In this document: positions 1 through 9,291 of the stretch, piece after piece
Layout: each line of letters opens with the position of its first letter
Numbering within the stretch: position 1 is the stretch's first letter
Assembly (NCBI GenBank): GCA_035968315.1
Contig: JAVYIN010000008.1
Span: 104,879 to 168,878, forward strand
Direction of reading: 5' to 3'
Source: Nitrospira sp.
GTDB taxonomy: Bacteria; Nitrospirota; Nitrospiria; Nitrospirales; Nitrospiraceae
Length of the DNA: 64,000 nt
Program-made: the position numbers and the translations under genes
Notes under the pieces: generated by a model
The model's database searches: none
What the model saw: only the letters and a program-made list of their open reading frames with translations
Told to the model about the DNA's origin: nothing

Positions 1-1350
1 CTTCGAGGGGGAGTACCGCATATCAACGGCTCAAGGCCTTCTGAGACCGTTGAGACCTCACAGGAAGATGATTCTCGTACCCTTCCTTTCAACTTCTATT
101 ACATCCCAGGCTCTCAGCAAGCTGCCGTTCTGGTAGATCAGATCTTCTCTCGATGGACACAACATCACCAATTCAAGCGATCCATTCCAGACGACCGCTT
201 GCAGGCATACCGACAGATCATCGAGACGGTGATAAGCAACCTCCTGTATGTCTACTCCATCGGACAGGAAGCCGTCCTTATCACCAGAGAGAAGAAACGG
301 TTGTCGGCTCGTAGTCGGTATCGGCCCACCTGTTTCAATGAGAAGCTTTTGACCGTCCTCGATGACCTGCATGCGATGGGCGTGATTGAGCAACGTCTAG
401 GCGAACGCTGGGGGAGGGACTATGCCAAGGTGTTTGGGTTCAGCACCGCCCATCGGCCTCGCCGAAAGAATCAAACGGAACTCCATACGACTCCACACCT
501 GGAGGCCCTACGAAGCCAGTACCGAGTTACACGGCCAGCCGATGTGTGTGTCCTCACCGATCAACAGGAAGTCATCATTCTCAAGGAAGATGAACGCTCC
601 GGCTTGGTGGAATATCAGGACACAGACCAGACGGTGACGTATCGAACTCACATGCAACACATCAACCGTATGCTTGAAGAGGCGGGGAATCTCCTTGCGC
701 CTGAGTGTCAGAACATCCCTCGATTCGATCAGCGTCAGCGGTTCTTGGTGAGGAAGTTCACCCATAGCAGCTTAGAATCAGGAGGACGGTTGTGGGGTGG
801 GTTCTGGATGAACGTGAAGAAGAAGGAACGACCCTATGTGTTACGGATCAATCAGGAAAGAACCGTGGAGCTGGACTACCGTTCCATCATCGTTCACTTG
901 GCCTACATCGTGGCTGAAGCGCCTCAGCCGACTATGGATGACCTCTATAACATTCCAGGTCTGTCCATCGAATCACGGCCAGGAATCAAGAAGCTCATGG
1001 GTGCTTTGTTGTTTGATCAAAGCCCTACACGCTCACGATTTCCGCAAGGCGTTGGAGAGTTGTTCAGTAAGGAAGATCGGTCCAAAGGATTTGCCTCAGT
1101 GGTGGGTCTCATTCGCCAGGCTCACCCCAACATCGCCCACCTGTTTGGAACTGGAATCGGTCACTACCTCCAGTATTTGGAATCATGCGTACTGGTCAAG
1201 GTACTACTCTCCTGCCAAAGAGCGGGTATCGTGGCTCTTCCCATTCATGATGCTGTGATTGTGGCGTCATCTCATAGGGACACAGTGAGAGAATTCATGA
1301 GGCTGGCTTCTCTTGAGGTTGTTGGTCGGTCTATTCCTGTAGGGTTATGA
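1..1350 (+). CDS. Family-A polymerase-like protein, 5' end outside window
   Basis: The reading frame is open from base 1, so the true start lies upstream; a TTG at 199 is only an internal possibility. The C-terminal half carries motifs in the order expected of a PolA-type palm: GRLWGGFW, then VELDYRSIIVHLAY with an aspartate at 874-876 (motif A-like), RPGIKK (R-x3-K, as in the O-helix, motif B), and LPIHDAVIV with His-Asp at 1246-1251 (motif C-like). From memory, similar uncharacterised proteins accompany phage and integrated elements in other bacteria. The polymerase relationship is inferred from motif order only. It shares a lower-GC block with a recombinase gene, so it is probably cargo of an element integrated at the tRNA-Leu. 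It could be a primase/polymerase or an inactive derivative. Confidence 0.7.
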   Translation, partial: LRGGVPHINGSRPSETVETSQEDDSRTLPFNFYYIPGSQQAAVLVDQIFSRWTQHHQFKRSIPDDRLQAYRQIIETVISNLLYVYSIGQEAVLITREKKRLSARSRYRPTCFNEKLLTVLDDLHAMGVIEQRLGERWGRDYAKVFGFSTAHRPRRKNQTELHTTPHLEALRSQYRVTRPADVCVLTDQQEVIILKEDERSGLVEYQDTDQTVTYRTHMQHINRMLEEAGNLLAPECQNIPRFDQRQRFLVRKFTHSSLESGGRLWGGFWMNVKKKERPYVLRINQERTVELDYRSIIVHLAYIVAEAPQPTMDDLYNIPGLSIESRPGIKKLMGALLFDQSPTRSRFPQGVGELFSKEDRSKGFASVVGLIRQAHPNIAHLFGTGIGHYLQYLESCVLVKVLLSCQRAGIVALPIHDAVIVASSHRDTVREFMRLASLEVVGRSIPVGL

Positions 1351-1557
1351 GAGGCTATGTATGGGAAGGGATAGGGTCACAGAGCGATGGTCATAAACTC
1401 TATAACCCACCTTCCCCTATGTAGGGGTCTTAAGGAATGAATGAAATCCACGGCTTTTAACTCTCTGGAGCCAACAGGCGAACATCAATAAAGCAGAGCA
1501 TGGCGATAGTAGGAACCGAATAGGCCGCTCCAATTGAAAATCTTTCCCAACTATGCG

Positions 1558-1603
1558 AAAAAGAAGACGGCCTCCCAGAGTGGTAGCTCCAAGAGGCCGC
1601 TTC
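1558..1603 (-). terminator. Rho-independent terminator
   Basis: On the minus strand GAAGCGGCCTC and GAGGCCGTCTTC pair as a GC-rich stem with one internal bulge (arms 1593-1603 and 1563-1574), followed by five T (A run at 1558-1562 on the plus strand). It lies 14 bases beyond the stop of the small ORF at 1617-1754 and probably ends that transcript. Confidence 0.7.
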
Positions 1604-1616
1604 TCCATCCTAGGTT

Positions 1617-1754
1617 CTACTTCTGAGATTTGCGACGCGGTCTGAGGGGGAAACCCTTCAGGCCGTAGTCCTCAGCGTAGATCACCTTGCCGGTTCTTGT
1701 CGTGATGTACTTCACGAAAGCGATTGGTCCCGGCTGTGGCTTCTTGTGAGTCAT
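1617..1754 (-). CDS. Small conserved-looking protein, 45 aa
   Basis: This 45-residue frame begins MTHKKPQPGPIAFVKYI and ends RRKSQK, with a strongly basic C-terminus. A GGGAGG ribosome-binding site lies about 7 bases before the ATG and a rho-independent terminator follows the stop, so it has a complete gene architecture. No family is recognised. The basic charge and location in an integrated element make a nucleic-acid-binding or regulatory role possible, but that is speculation. Confidence 0.6.
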   Translation of the reverse strand: MTHKKPQPGPIAFVKYITTRTGKVIYAEDYGLKGFPLRPRRKSQK

Positions 1755-2045
1755 ACAGCATCCTCCCTTCCCGGAGCGTCTCACAACCGCCCCGCGCCTA
1801 AGGGCAGTCTGATATCCGAGACGGAAGATTCAGGACAAATCAATCAGCCACAGTTCGTGATTACCATGTCTCCAGGGGGGACGCAAGCCCATGTTTTACT
1901 GATTCACTAGGCTGGCAGCGGGATTTGTTGACCTGTAGAAATCGCTATGGTAGAAGAGTCGCCCGTGAAGTTTCCCCCTCCTTATTCAACCATTCGAGTC
2001 TATTTCCGCCCTAAGATAAAGACCTATGGTAAGGAGATACTGACA

Positions 2046-2801
2046 ATGAAGTCCCCAAGTCCCGCCGTACTTTTTCTTCTGTCAGCGTTCATACTATTTT
2101 CTTCTGGCTGTGTTGCCCGTAATGCAGCCGATGACATGCAGAAGCGCATGCAGGAACGCGCACGGCTTAGGGCATTAGAGCCAACCTACCTCGCGAATTA
2201 CGATGTCTTATTATCTGAAGTGCAGCGGCCCCAGGACGCACAAGCTCGATTCGGAGAACTCAAGATATCTCAAGTTGACACGGGTAAGGGGAGAATCTTT
2301 CAGGCAGAGGATCAATTATTGCGGATTGTCTGGACTGGGCCAGATGCTCAGCTTGGATTTGAATTGCTCAATAAGGTGGATGGTCCTTTCAAAATTCTAT
2401 GGGATGAAACCGCTTACGTCGATATCGGCGGGCAAACGCATAGGGTAATTCATAGTGGAGTCAAACTGGTTGATAGAAACTCTCCCCAACCGCCCTCGGT
2501 TATCCCTAGCAAAGGCAGACTGAGCGACATGGCATATTCTAGCGATAATGTCACCTTCTCCCAGTACGGTGGCTGGTCCCAAATGCCGATGTTTCCTTGT
2601 ACGAGAGAGGGCTACGTCTGCAATGATCTGAACCGAAAACTTGTCACGGCACATACCGGCTTGGACTACCGCGTTCTGCTTCCAATTCAAGTTGGAAAAG
2701 ACACGTTCCCTTACACTTTTGTCTTTCGAGTTGTTAAGGGGGAGGTTCTGACAATCCCCCCGAAAGGAGAACCTCAGACGAAACCAGAAGCCGCACACTA
2801 A
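2046..2801 (+). CDS. Probable exported lipoprotein of unknown function
   Basis: The start at 2046 is chosen because AAGGAG lies 9 bases upstream and the protein then opens with a signal sequence, MKSPSPAVLFLLSAF followed by ILFSSGC. The cysteine after SSG is a likely, slightly non-canonical, lipidation site. The mature part (about 225 aa) has a short charged helix and then a beta-rich soluble region with no recognised family; a short patch CTREGYVC holds two cysteines. The frame extends upstream to 1947, but that adds an unlikely N-terminal tail. It belongs to the integrated element. Surface exclusion or envelope modification is conceivable, not shown. Confidence 0.65.
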   Translation: MKSPSPAVLFLLSAFILFSSGCVARNAADDMQKRMQERARLRALEPTYLANYDVLLSEVQRPQDAQARFGELKISQVDTGKGRIFQAEDQLLRIVWTGPDAQLGFELLNKVDGPFKILWDETAYVDIGGQTHRVIHSGVKLVDRNSPQPPSVIPSKGRLSDMAYSSDNVTFSQYGGWSQMPMFPCTREGYVCNDLNRKLVTAHTGLDYRVLLPIQVGKDTFPYTFVFRVVKGEVLTIPPKGEPQTKPEAAH

Positions 2802-3139
2802 GCTAAGGACTATTCCCTGCCCGCTGAAATCCTGCGGCTTCCGCCTCCGTTGAGCTATTAAACGCTACTCTATTCCCTGGCCCAATCTTCTCTGTAGTTC
2901 AGACCATCAGGACATGGCAGATATGGTATTGCCCGCTCTGCCCCCCCGTTACCAATCATCGGATAGAGGGGGATATGAAGGAGAAGGTACGTGGCAGGGC
3001 GCTCTTAGCAGTCCCCTAGAGGTTCTACCCTCGGCCCTTGCGCCTCCTTCGGTTCCCTCCTACAATGCGGGCCACATACTGACCTCCCTCTTGAGGTCCA
3101 TACCATCATGGTAGAGACCGATGATCGGCTAACTCGACT
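2802..3139. other. Intergenic stretch without a recognisable gene
   Basis: About 340 bases between the lipoprotein and the one-TM protein. Short open frames here have neither ribosome-binding sites nor plausible composition. I see no tRNA, clear terminator or repeat. Confidence 0.4.
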
Positions 3140-3841
3140 ATGGCTCAGAGTAAAGACTTGTCGTTCTTGGAAAAGTTGGATGCAGACATTGCACAATCCC
3201 AAGCGAACCAAGCACCCGTCACGGCTCAAGTACACCAGACACCTACGCCACCTACTGAAGCTGGATTCACAGCTATCATCTTCGTACTTGTCATGGCGGG
3301 GTTTATTGGGATGGTTGTCTTCAAAGTAAGGCGATCCCAGAAGGCAGGTCCCAAAACATCCGTAAACCCGAGAGCTGAACGCGCTGCACAAATAGCCCAG
3401 CTAGAAAGCGCGATGAGTAAGGCCTCTAAAATCGTGTCCGCATACGGAGCTGTTCTTGAACAAGAAGGCGAACCTGGGATTATGTTCTATCCGCTCTCCG
3501 ATCTCCCTTACACAAAGACTGAAATCAGAGCGGCTATAGAACTGCTCCTGGTCATGGAAAAAGACGAAGCCATGCGAGCCTCCCTAGAGGTCTGCGATAT
3601 AAGCCTGAATCAATTTATTCCGGATGAGGAGTATCGTGTTGTTCGTCAGCAGCGGAAAGGCCTATCTCAGGCACTACAGGGACTACGAGATGGTGAGAGG
3701 GATGCCCGAAAAGTTGCTGAAGCCGTTCTTGCTGGTGGGACTGTCGAAGGGGAAGCTCAGCTTCGGCACATTGAGGAGCGCGTTCGGCAAGAAGATCAAC
3801 GAACATTGATGCGGCATAAAGAGTTGAGACAAAAAGGCTGA
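3140..3841 (+). CDS. Membrane-anchored coiled-coil protein of unknown function
   Basis: A 233-residue protein. The N-terminal ~40 residues are polar and Gln/Pro-rich, then one transmembrane helix (FTAIIFVLVMAGFIGMVVF, residues ~43-61) is followed by a basic KVRRSQK stop-transfer. The remaining ~165 residues are mostly helical and charged, and probably cytoplasmic. No catalytic motif is seen. The start lacks an obvious Shine-Dalgarno, so it is less certain than the frame. It sits between the lipoprotein and the recombinase in the integrated element. Confidence 0.6.
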   Translation: MAQSKDLSFLEKLDADIAQSQANQAPVTAQVHQTPTPPTEAGFTAIIFVLVMAGFIGMVVFKVRRSQKAGPKTSVNPRAERAAQIAQLESAMSKASKIVSAYGAVLEQEGEPGIMFYPLSDLPYTKTEIRAAIELLLVMEKDEAMRASLEVCDISLNQFIPDEEYRVVRQQRKGLSQALQGLRDGERDARKVAEAVLAGGTVEGEAQLRHIEERVRQEDQRTLMRHKELRQKG

Positions 3842-3893
3842 GTCATACAAAACAACTTCCACCCACTGCCCTAACAGCCGGACTTAAAACCTT

Positions 3894-5663
3894 TTAGGCC
3901 TTGAACTTCGGGAGACCTTTGAGGAGCGGACGGAAGTCTAGTTTTTCCAAAGCCGCTTGGAGTGTCGGAAGGTGCGGACGGAGGTAGGTTTGCTCATGGA
4001 CATCCTCTCCGCTATGTCCGATCAGTTTTCGGCGGGTTTCACCATCTACTCCAGCCGCATGAAGTTTGGTCGTCAGGGTTGAGCGGAATGAGTGCAGGGC
4101 CTTCTTCCCTGTTACGTTTTGCTGTTTGAGAAGACGAGCCCACCACTTACCAACGGCATCGCCTTGTGTTGTCCACCGTCGCCGCCCTCCAGTCCCAGAC
4201 TTCCCCGCTTGGGGAGGTCTTGCCGGTTGTGGCGTGGGGAAGAGTAACTCCCCCTTTGACCTTCGGCGCAGTTCCACATATTCCAAGAATCCGAGTTCCT
4301 GAAGGTGAGAATGAATAGGGACAACCCGCCGACTGACTTTAGTTTTGAGTCGTCGGCCCCTCGCTTCGTCTGGAGTGATGTCGAAATAGTGAACGCCTAC
4401 CTCAGTCTTCACATCGGTAACGGCTAGACCGGCGATTTCTTCTCGACGTGCGCCCGTGTAAAGGAGGATCAGCGGCAACCAGTATCGGGCATACTCCCCA
4501 CGCCCCTGTCGTCGGAGCTGGTCTTTGTACTCCTCACAAGTGAACAGTCGCCGGATCTCCTCATCGGCGAACGGTTCATAAGACGATGACACCACACCCT
4601 GATAGGCCACTCCATCTACCGGATTCCGTGTGAGGTACAGACGGGGGGGAGCAATCGCCCAAGTGAAGAATCCCTGAACGAACGAAAGCTGTTTGTTCAC
4701 TGTCGAGAGGGAAAGTCGTTGAATATCGTTCTTCCCATCGGTCTCCTTGAGAACTTCAGCCGCTGTCTTACCTGAATACCGCTTCGTCATGTGGGCGGGG
4801 AGTTTGGTCAACGCATCCCGATAACCGAGACACTCTTGCGGAGTCACTGAACGAAGATCCTTATCCCCAATGACTTCTATGAATGTCCGTAGCGCCACCC
4901 TTTTGGCTTCCCGTGTCCCTGGCGCTTGCCGTTCATGCTCCTTGAGATAGTCCACACTAACGACCGACAGCAACAGAGGCGGACCAGGAGGTAGGGGTTC
5001 CTTCCCATGTTCTGGGACGGCAGCAGCAACGGTCAACCGACCGGGGACAGCCACTCCCTCATAGTTTCCCCGCACCCGTTTTTGAATCTCCCTAGCAATA
5101 GTCTGTTGGGCCTTCACCAGCTCACGGGATACCAGCCGGTAGAGCTGGGTTCCCTTCTCCAGCCGTAACCCGTAACGCTGGAAGAAGTCCTCCATCGCCC
5201 CGTCAAACCCCTCCAGCCTGTTGGATTTCAGAGCGCCAACGGTTTTTCGCTCATCCCACTCAGCGAGGCGAGCCTCTATCGCTTGCCAGGTGCCGTGTTC
5301 TTCGGGACGGTCCCCCTCATATACAACCTCCACTCGGTCACAAGCCGGATGCTCCCCGCCATACCATGATTGCTCCCACTCATCTAGGCGAGTGGAAATG
5401 TACTGCTGGAGAAGGTGACGGATCTGTTCAGGCGACATGCTTTCCCGATGGTGGCGTATCTGGAGAAGGAGAGACGCTAGCTTCCCCTCCCATACCGCAG
5501 CCCTTAAAGATGCCTCAGAGTACGCTGTAACGCCAAGGCTTTTCTGAACCTCTCGACGTTGGAGGATGGGTTGAAGGTCCCTAGGAACAATGAAGCGAGC
5601 GTACCAGCAGATAGCCTTCCCGTAACGGGATCGGCGAAAAAGTGTAGCCACCAACACCCCCAA
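3894..5663 (-). CDS. Tyrosine recombinase (phage-type integrase)
   Basis: A 589-residue integrase. The N-terminal part (YARFIVPRDLQPILQRREVQKSLGV) matches the DUF6538-type domain of large integrases, a SAM-like core-binding segment lies around residues 230-340, and the catalytic domain follows. Catalytic signature visible: Arg in GARREEIAGL, His-x-x-Arg in HSFRSTL, His in LIGHSGED and the Tyr in EQTYLRPH. Its 5' end lies about 80 bases from the 3' end of the tRNA-Leu at 5742-5824, the usual arrangement for tRNA-targeting elements. The first codon (TTG at 5663) is uncertain; in-frame GTG codons at 5657 and 5651 are alternatives. It presumably mobilises the 1-5.7 kb block. Confidence 0.92.
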   Translation of the reverse strand: MGVLVATLFRRSRYGKAICWYARFIVPRDLQPILQRREVQKSLGVTAYSEASLRAAVWEGKLASLLLQIRHHRESMSPEQIRHLLQQYISTRLDEWEQSWYGGEHPACDRVEVVYEGDRPEEHGTWQAIEARLAEWDERKTVGALKSNRLEGFDGAMEDFFQRYGLRLEKGTQLYRLVSRELVKAQQTIAREIQKRVRGNYEGVAVPGRLTVAAAVPEHGKEPLPPGPPLLLSVVSVDYLKEHERQAPGTREAKRVALRTFIEVIGDKDLRSVTPQECLGYRDALTKLPAHMTKRYSGKTAAEVLKETDGKNDIQRLSLSTVNKQLSFVQGFFTWAIAPPRLYLTRNPVDGVAYQGVVSSSYEPFADEEIRRLFTCEEYKDQLRRQGRGEYARYWLPLILLYTGARREEIAGLAVTDVKTEVGVHYFDITPDEARGRRLKTKVSRRVVPIHSHLQELGFLEYVELRRRSKGELLFPTPQPARPPQAGKSGTGGRRRWTTQGDAVGKWWARLLKQQNVTGKKALHSFRSTLTTKLHAAGVDGETRRKLIGHSGEDVHEQTYLRPHLPTLQAALEKLDFRPLLKGLPKFKA

Positions 5664-5741
5664 CAGTGTAGCCAGAAGGCTTCTGGGGCGTGGTCATTCG
5701 TTGGAATCTCTGCCTAGGAGCGGGGATTTAGTGGGACTGGA

Positions 5742-5824
5742 AGCAGTTGGCGGGAGTTGAACCCGCATGACCTTGCGGTCGCTGGTACCTGAAACCAGTG
5801 TGTCTGCCATTCCACCACTTCGGC
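5742..5824 (-). tRNA. tRNA-Leu (CAG), acceptor stem imperfect
   Basis: The minus strand folds as a class II tRNA. Visible parts are a 5' acceptor strand GCCGAAG, D-arm with GGAATGGCAGAC, anticodon stem CTGGT/ACCAG with loop TTCAGGT (anticodon CAG, leucine), long variable arm GACC-GCAA-GGTC, and T-arm GCGGG/CCCGC with TTCAACT. The 3' acceptor strand reads CAACTGC and pairs with the 5' strand at only four of seven positions, with no encoded CCA. The integrase next to this 3' end suggests that integration replaced the original end. It may be a functional tRNA, a poor one or a pseudogene. Confidence 0.75.
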
Positions 5825-5890
5825 ATTCGGGTCGGAAGAGGGATTATCCTGAATTGTCGCTACCGGCGTCAAGTAATTGAAGAGGATTTT

Positions 5891-7345
5891 CTACGAGGCC
5901 GGCTGAGCCTCCGGCATGGTCCAGCATCCTGCCGGCCCGACATCGCGAAGATCGCCGCTCAACACGATGCGTTCCCGGACCAGTCCTGAGGCGGCAAACA
6001 GCAAGGCGGTCTCGATCCAGGGCGCGTCTTCCGCGATCAGCACATCGAATCGCACGCGGCTGAACAGCGGATCGCTTGCCACACGAGCTGGTGTCGCCAC
6101 CACCAGCCGGCGGTTCTGAATGAAGGCCTGCCGGTTCGTATCTTCCTCGGCCGCCAGCAATTCGCGAATCTTCTTGGTGCCGCCGAGTTTCTTGATGTCC
6201 TCTTTGAGCTCCTCGAATTCCGGGCGCAGATCTTTCGGTACCGCGGCCTCCGGCACCAGTTCCTCTATGCGGACCTTGGCAATATCGAGTTCTTTGGTCA
6301 ATTCACCGATCTGTTTTTCGTACAACACACGGTACTGCTGCAGCGATTCCACGTTTTTCCCCACGGTCTGCATGCCCAGCCGCCTCCAGAGGGGGAGATT
6401 GTCGTATTCCGTGAGAATCGCGGTCACGTCCTTCACTTTGGCCTGCAGCTCGCTCAGTTGGGTCAGGAGGCGCCATTCCAGCAAGCGCACTTCATCGAGG
6501 TCCTTTTGTTTTTGCCCTTTATAGGCCAGCAATGGGGTCAGCTCACGAAACCGGTCATACTTCCGCCGCAGCGAGGCTTTTTCCGCCCTCGACTTCGCAT
6601 AGAACTGATGCATTTGGGCCTCGAACCCCAGCTCTTGAATCGAGAGGCCGGCCATCTGGGACACGGTGGTCATTTCATACCGGCTGATCCAGGTCTTATA
6701 GGTCAAACCGCTGGCTTTCATGGCGCGCGCGACGGTCCCGGCCAGCTCATCGCAGGCATGATGGTCGGGACTGATGAGCAGAACGCGTTTATTGGCCCGG
6801 ATGAGCTCCAGCACCAGACTGGCCAGCTTCTGGCGGCGCAGCACACGATCCTCCTGCCAGATGGTGCCAAGGATCGCGGATGATCCCTGATGCAGCTGCT
6901 CAGGATCCCCCGCCGAGAGCAGCAGCGGAACCAGCCGTTCGGCCGGACCAAGATTATAGGCATCGGCCTTGGTCATCATCTCCACCAGCCGCTTTGCGAC
7001 GGTCTGCAGATGTCCGGCCCGGTCGGGAATTAAGGTGGCTGACGGCACCGACGAACCGATGGCATCGACGGCCTGCACCCTTGCAACACCCTCGCGGCAA
7101 CTGATCACAACGCCCTCGGTCGCCTCCAATTCCTCCTCGGGAATGATCGAAACGGGAAGGTCGATGGCCAGGGAACAGCCGGCAGGGAGCGTAAATTCAT
7201 ACAGATGCAGCCCCCCGATCGTCTGGATCAATCGCCCCTGGGTGACCGTCACGGGCAGGTCGAAGCCTGCCTGCGTCAGCTGTTGGCCTTCGGCCTCCAG
7301 CCGAACCGCGCAGGTTTCAAGACATGCTCTCGCTGTCAGCGCCAT
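5891..7345 (-). CDS. Degenerate superfamily-1 helicase-like protein
   Basis: A 484-residue protein with the start taken at an ATG preceded by GAGGAG. Residues ~155-215 resemble the first RecA domain of DNA2/NAM7-type helicases (RVLLISPDHHACDELAGTVARAM), but the expected GxxxxGKT Walker A is absent. A long charged coiled-coil (~240-400) follows, then a Walker-B-like FDVLIAEDAPWIE and RIVLSGDLRDVGP, which mimics the GDxxQLpP helicase motif. The second RecA domain is missing. I infer a non-catalytic or altered member of the family. It begins about 155 bases from rplI on the opposite strand. Confidence 0.7.
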   Translation of the reverse strand: MALTARACLETCAVRLEAEGQQLTQAGFDLPVTVTQGRLIQTIGGLHLYEFTLPAGCSLAIDLPVSIIPEEELEATEGVVISCREGVARVQAVDAIGSSVPSATLIPDRAGHLQTVAKRLVEMMTKADAYNLGPAERLVPLLLSAGDPEQLHQGSSAILGTIWQEDRVLRRQKLASLVLELIRANKRVLLISPDHHACDELAGTVARAMKASGLTYKTWISRYEMTTVSQMAGLSIQELGFEAQMHQFYAKSRAEKASLRRKYDRFRELTPLLAYKGQKQKDLDEVRLLEWRLLTQLSELQAKVKDVTAILTEYDNLPLWRRLGMQTVGKNVESLQQYRVLYEKQIGELTKELDIAKVRIEELVPEAAVPKDLRPEFEELKEDIKKLGGTKKIRELLAAEEDTNRQAFIQNRRLVVATPARVASDPLFSRVRFDVLIAEDAPWIETALLFAASGLVRERIVLSGDLRDVGPAGCWTMPEAQPAS

Positions 7346-7441
7346 CGAACTCCTCAATTCGCCACTCGGAATGGACCATGATAAAGGGGGATGAGAGCCC
7401 CTGTCCAGCCGGAGGAGGTCCTAGGAGAAGGACTTTGAGAA

Positions 7442-7470
7442 TTGACTTTTGGCCGCCACCCCAGTATCTT
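7442..7470 (+). promoter_or_regulatory. Sigma70-like promoter upstream of rplI
   Basis: TTGACT (7442-7447) and TATCTT (7465-7470) are separated by exactly 17 bases and lie 31 bases before the rplI start. Direction and position fit transcription of rplI and possibly glyA-nrdR. Confidence 0.5.
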
Positions 7471-7501
7471 CTTTCTCTTTCCAACAGAAGGAGTTAGGGG
7501 T

Positions 7502-7969
7502 ATGAAAGTCATTCTTCAAGAGACGCTCGAAGGGGTCGGACACCTGGGCGATCTGATCGATGTGTCCACCGGGTTTGCCAGGAATTTCCTCCTCCCGCGC
7601 CGCAAGGCCGTTGAGGCGAATAGCCGCAGCATCAAGGCCTTTGAACACGTCAAGCGCGTGGCCGCCGAAAAAGCGAAGAAGGAAAAGCTCGAAATCGAAG
7701 CGCATGCGAAGAGCCTGTCGGCTGTGACGGTCACGATCGAGGCGCAGGTCGGCAAAGACGACAAGATGTTCGGGTCCGTGACGAACAAGGACATCGTGGA
7801 CGGCTTGGCCGCTCAAGGCTTCACGGTGGATCGCCGCAAAGTGCAACTCGCCCAGCCCATCAAGGAACTGGGCACGGTCACCGTGCCGGTCAAGATGCCG
7901 CGCGACGTCACCGCGACGATCACGGTGCGTGTGGTGAAGAAGCAGGAACCGGAAGCTCCTTCCGCTTAA
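7502..7969 (+). CDS. rplI: 50S ribosomal protein bL9
   Basis: A 155-residue protein beginning [21 protein letters not shown], the typical bL9 N-terminal RNA-binding domain, followed by the long helix and the C-terminal domain ([18 protein letters not shown]). bL9 binds 23S rRNA at the base of the L1 stalk. The length is normal. The start at 7502 follows AAGGAG by about 9 bases. It is the first gene of a plus-strand series with glyA and nrdR. The usual neighbours rpsF, rpsR and dnaB are absent here. Confidence 0.97.
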   Translation: MKVILQETLEGVGHLGDLIDVSTGFARNFLLPRRKAVEANSRSIKAFEHVKRVAAEKAKKEKLEIEAHAKSLSAVTVTIEAQVGKDDKMFGSVTNKDIVDGLAAQGFTVDRRKVQLAQPIKELGTVTVPVKMPRDVTATITVRVVKKQEPEAPSA

Positions 7970-7998
7970 AAGAAAGTATAGAGAGGCTTGGAGGATCG

Positions 7999-9261
7999 AT
8001 GCGGGACGCGATAGGGTCGTTGGAAGCGCTCAAGGCAACAGATCTGGATGTCTATGCTGCCATTGAGGCAGAAGAAACACGCCAGCACGACAAGTTATTG
8101 CTGATCGCATCGGAAAACTTCGCCAGCCCCGCGGTCTTGGCGGCTCAGGGCAGCCTCATGACCAACAAATATGCGGAGGGCTATCCCGGCAAGCGCTACT
8201 ACGGCGGATGCCAGCACGTCGATACCGTCGAAGACCTCGCGATCCAACGGGCCAAGCAACTCTTCGGCGCGGACCACGTCAACGTGCAGCCCCATTCCGG
8301 TTCGTCCGCCAACATGGCGGCGTACCTCTCCGTCCTCAAGCCGGGGGACACCATTCTTGGGATGGACCTCGCCCAAGGCGGCCACCTGACGCATGGCAGC
8401 AAAGTCAGTTTCTCCGGCATGATCTTCAAGGCCTTCTCCTATGGAGTGGACCGCCAGACCGAAACCATCGACTACGATGCCGTGCAGAAGATCGCGGAGG
8501 AATGCCGACCCCGCATGCTCGTCGTCGGCGCCAGCGCCTACGCGCGCGTGCTCGACTTTCCGCGCTTTCAGCAGATCGCCAAGTCCGTCGGCGCCTATCT
8601 CATGGTGGACATCGCCCATATCGCCGGACTGATCGCGGCGGGACTCCATCCCAGCCCGGTTCCCTATGCCGATTTCGTCACCACGACCACGCATAAGACG
8701 CTTCGCGGCCCCCGCGCCGGCATCGTCATGTGCAAGGCGGAGCATGCCAAAGCCGTCGATAAGATCATCTTCCCGGGCCTTCAGGGTGGGCCCTTGATGC
8801 ACGTGATTGCGGCCAAAGCCGTGGCGCTCAAGGAAGCCTTGTCGCCCTCGTTTAAGAAATACCAGCAGCAGGTCATTGCCAATGCCCGCGTCCTTGCGCA
8901 AGGCTTGCTGGACCGCGGCTATAAGATTGTCTCCGGGGGCACCGACACCCATCTCTTCCTGGTGAACCTCAGCAACAAAGGCATCACCGGGAAAGAGGCC
9001 GATGCGGCGCTGGATGCAGCGGGCATCATCGTCAATAAGAACGCCGTTCCCTATGATGAAAAGCCGCCGGCCGTGGCCAGCGGCATCCGGATTGGATCGC
9101 CGATCGTTTCGACCCGCGGGATGCGCGAGGCCGAGATGAAGGAGATCGTGGAGCTGGTCGATCGCGTGTTGCAAAACCGGCAAAATCCGGCCGTCCTGGA
9201 AGAGGTCCGTGCGCAAGCCAAGGCACTCTGTGGCCGCTTCCCAATCTTCCACTCCTACTAG
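7999..9261 (+). CDS. glyA: Serine hydroxymethyltransferase
   Basis: A 420-residue PLP enzyme that interconverts serine and glycine with transfer of a one-carbon unit to tetrahydrofolate. Seen are [16 protein letters not shown] near the N-terminus, the PLP-site lysine in [14 protein letters not shown], and the C-terminal [12 protein letters not shown]. Family length is normal. A GGAGG lies just upstream of the ATG. The gene is 29 bases after rplI and 30 bases before nrdR, so co-transcription is likely. It supplies one-carbon units for thymidylate and purine synthesis. Confidence 0.98.
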   Translation: MRDAIGSLEALKATDLDVYAAIEAEETRQHDKLLLIASENFASPAVLAAQGSLMTNKYAEGYPGKRYYGGCQHVDTVEDLAIQRAKQLFGADHVNVQPHSGSSANMAAYLSVLKPGDTILGMDLAQGGHLTHGSKVSFSGMIFKAFSYGVDRQTETIDYDAVQKIAEECRPRMLVVGASAYARVLDFPRFQQIAKSVGAYLMVDIAHIAGLIAAGLHPSPVPYADFVTTTTHKTLRGPRAGIVMCKAEHAKAVDKIIFPGLQGGPLMHVIAAKAVALKEALSPSFKKYQQQVIANARVLAQGLLDRGYKIVSGGTDTHLFLVNLSNKGITGKEADAALDAAGIIVNKNAVPYDEKPPAVASGIRIGSPIVSTRGMREAEMKEIVELVDRVLQNRQNPAVLEEVRAQAKALCGRFPIFHSY

Positions 9262-9291
9262 CCCATCGTTGTTAGGGCAGGGTCACCACCT

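Noticed and set aside
1417..1608. 63-residue minus-strand frame
   Set aside because: It overlaps the terminator hairpin, has no ribosome-binding site and no plausible composition.
7970..7998. Glycine or other riboswitch in front of glyA
   Set aside because: The spacer is only 29 bases, too short to fold one.
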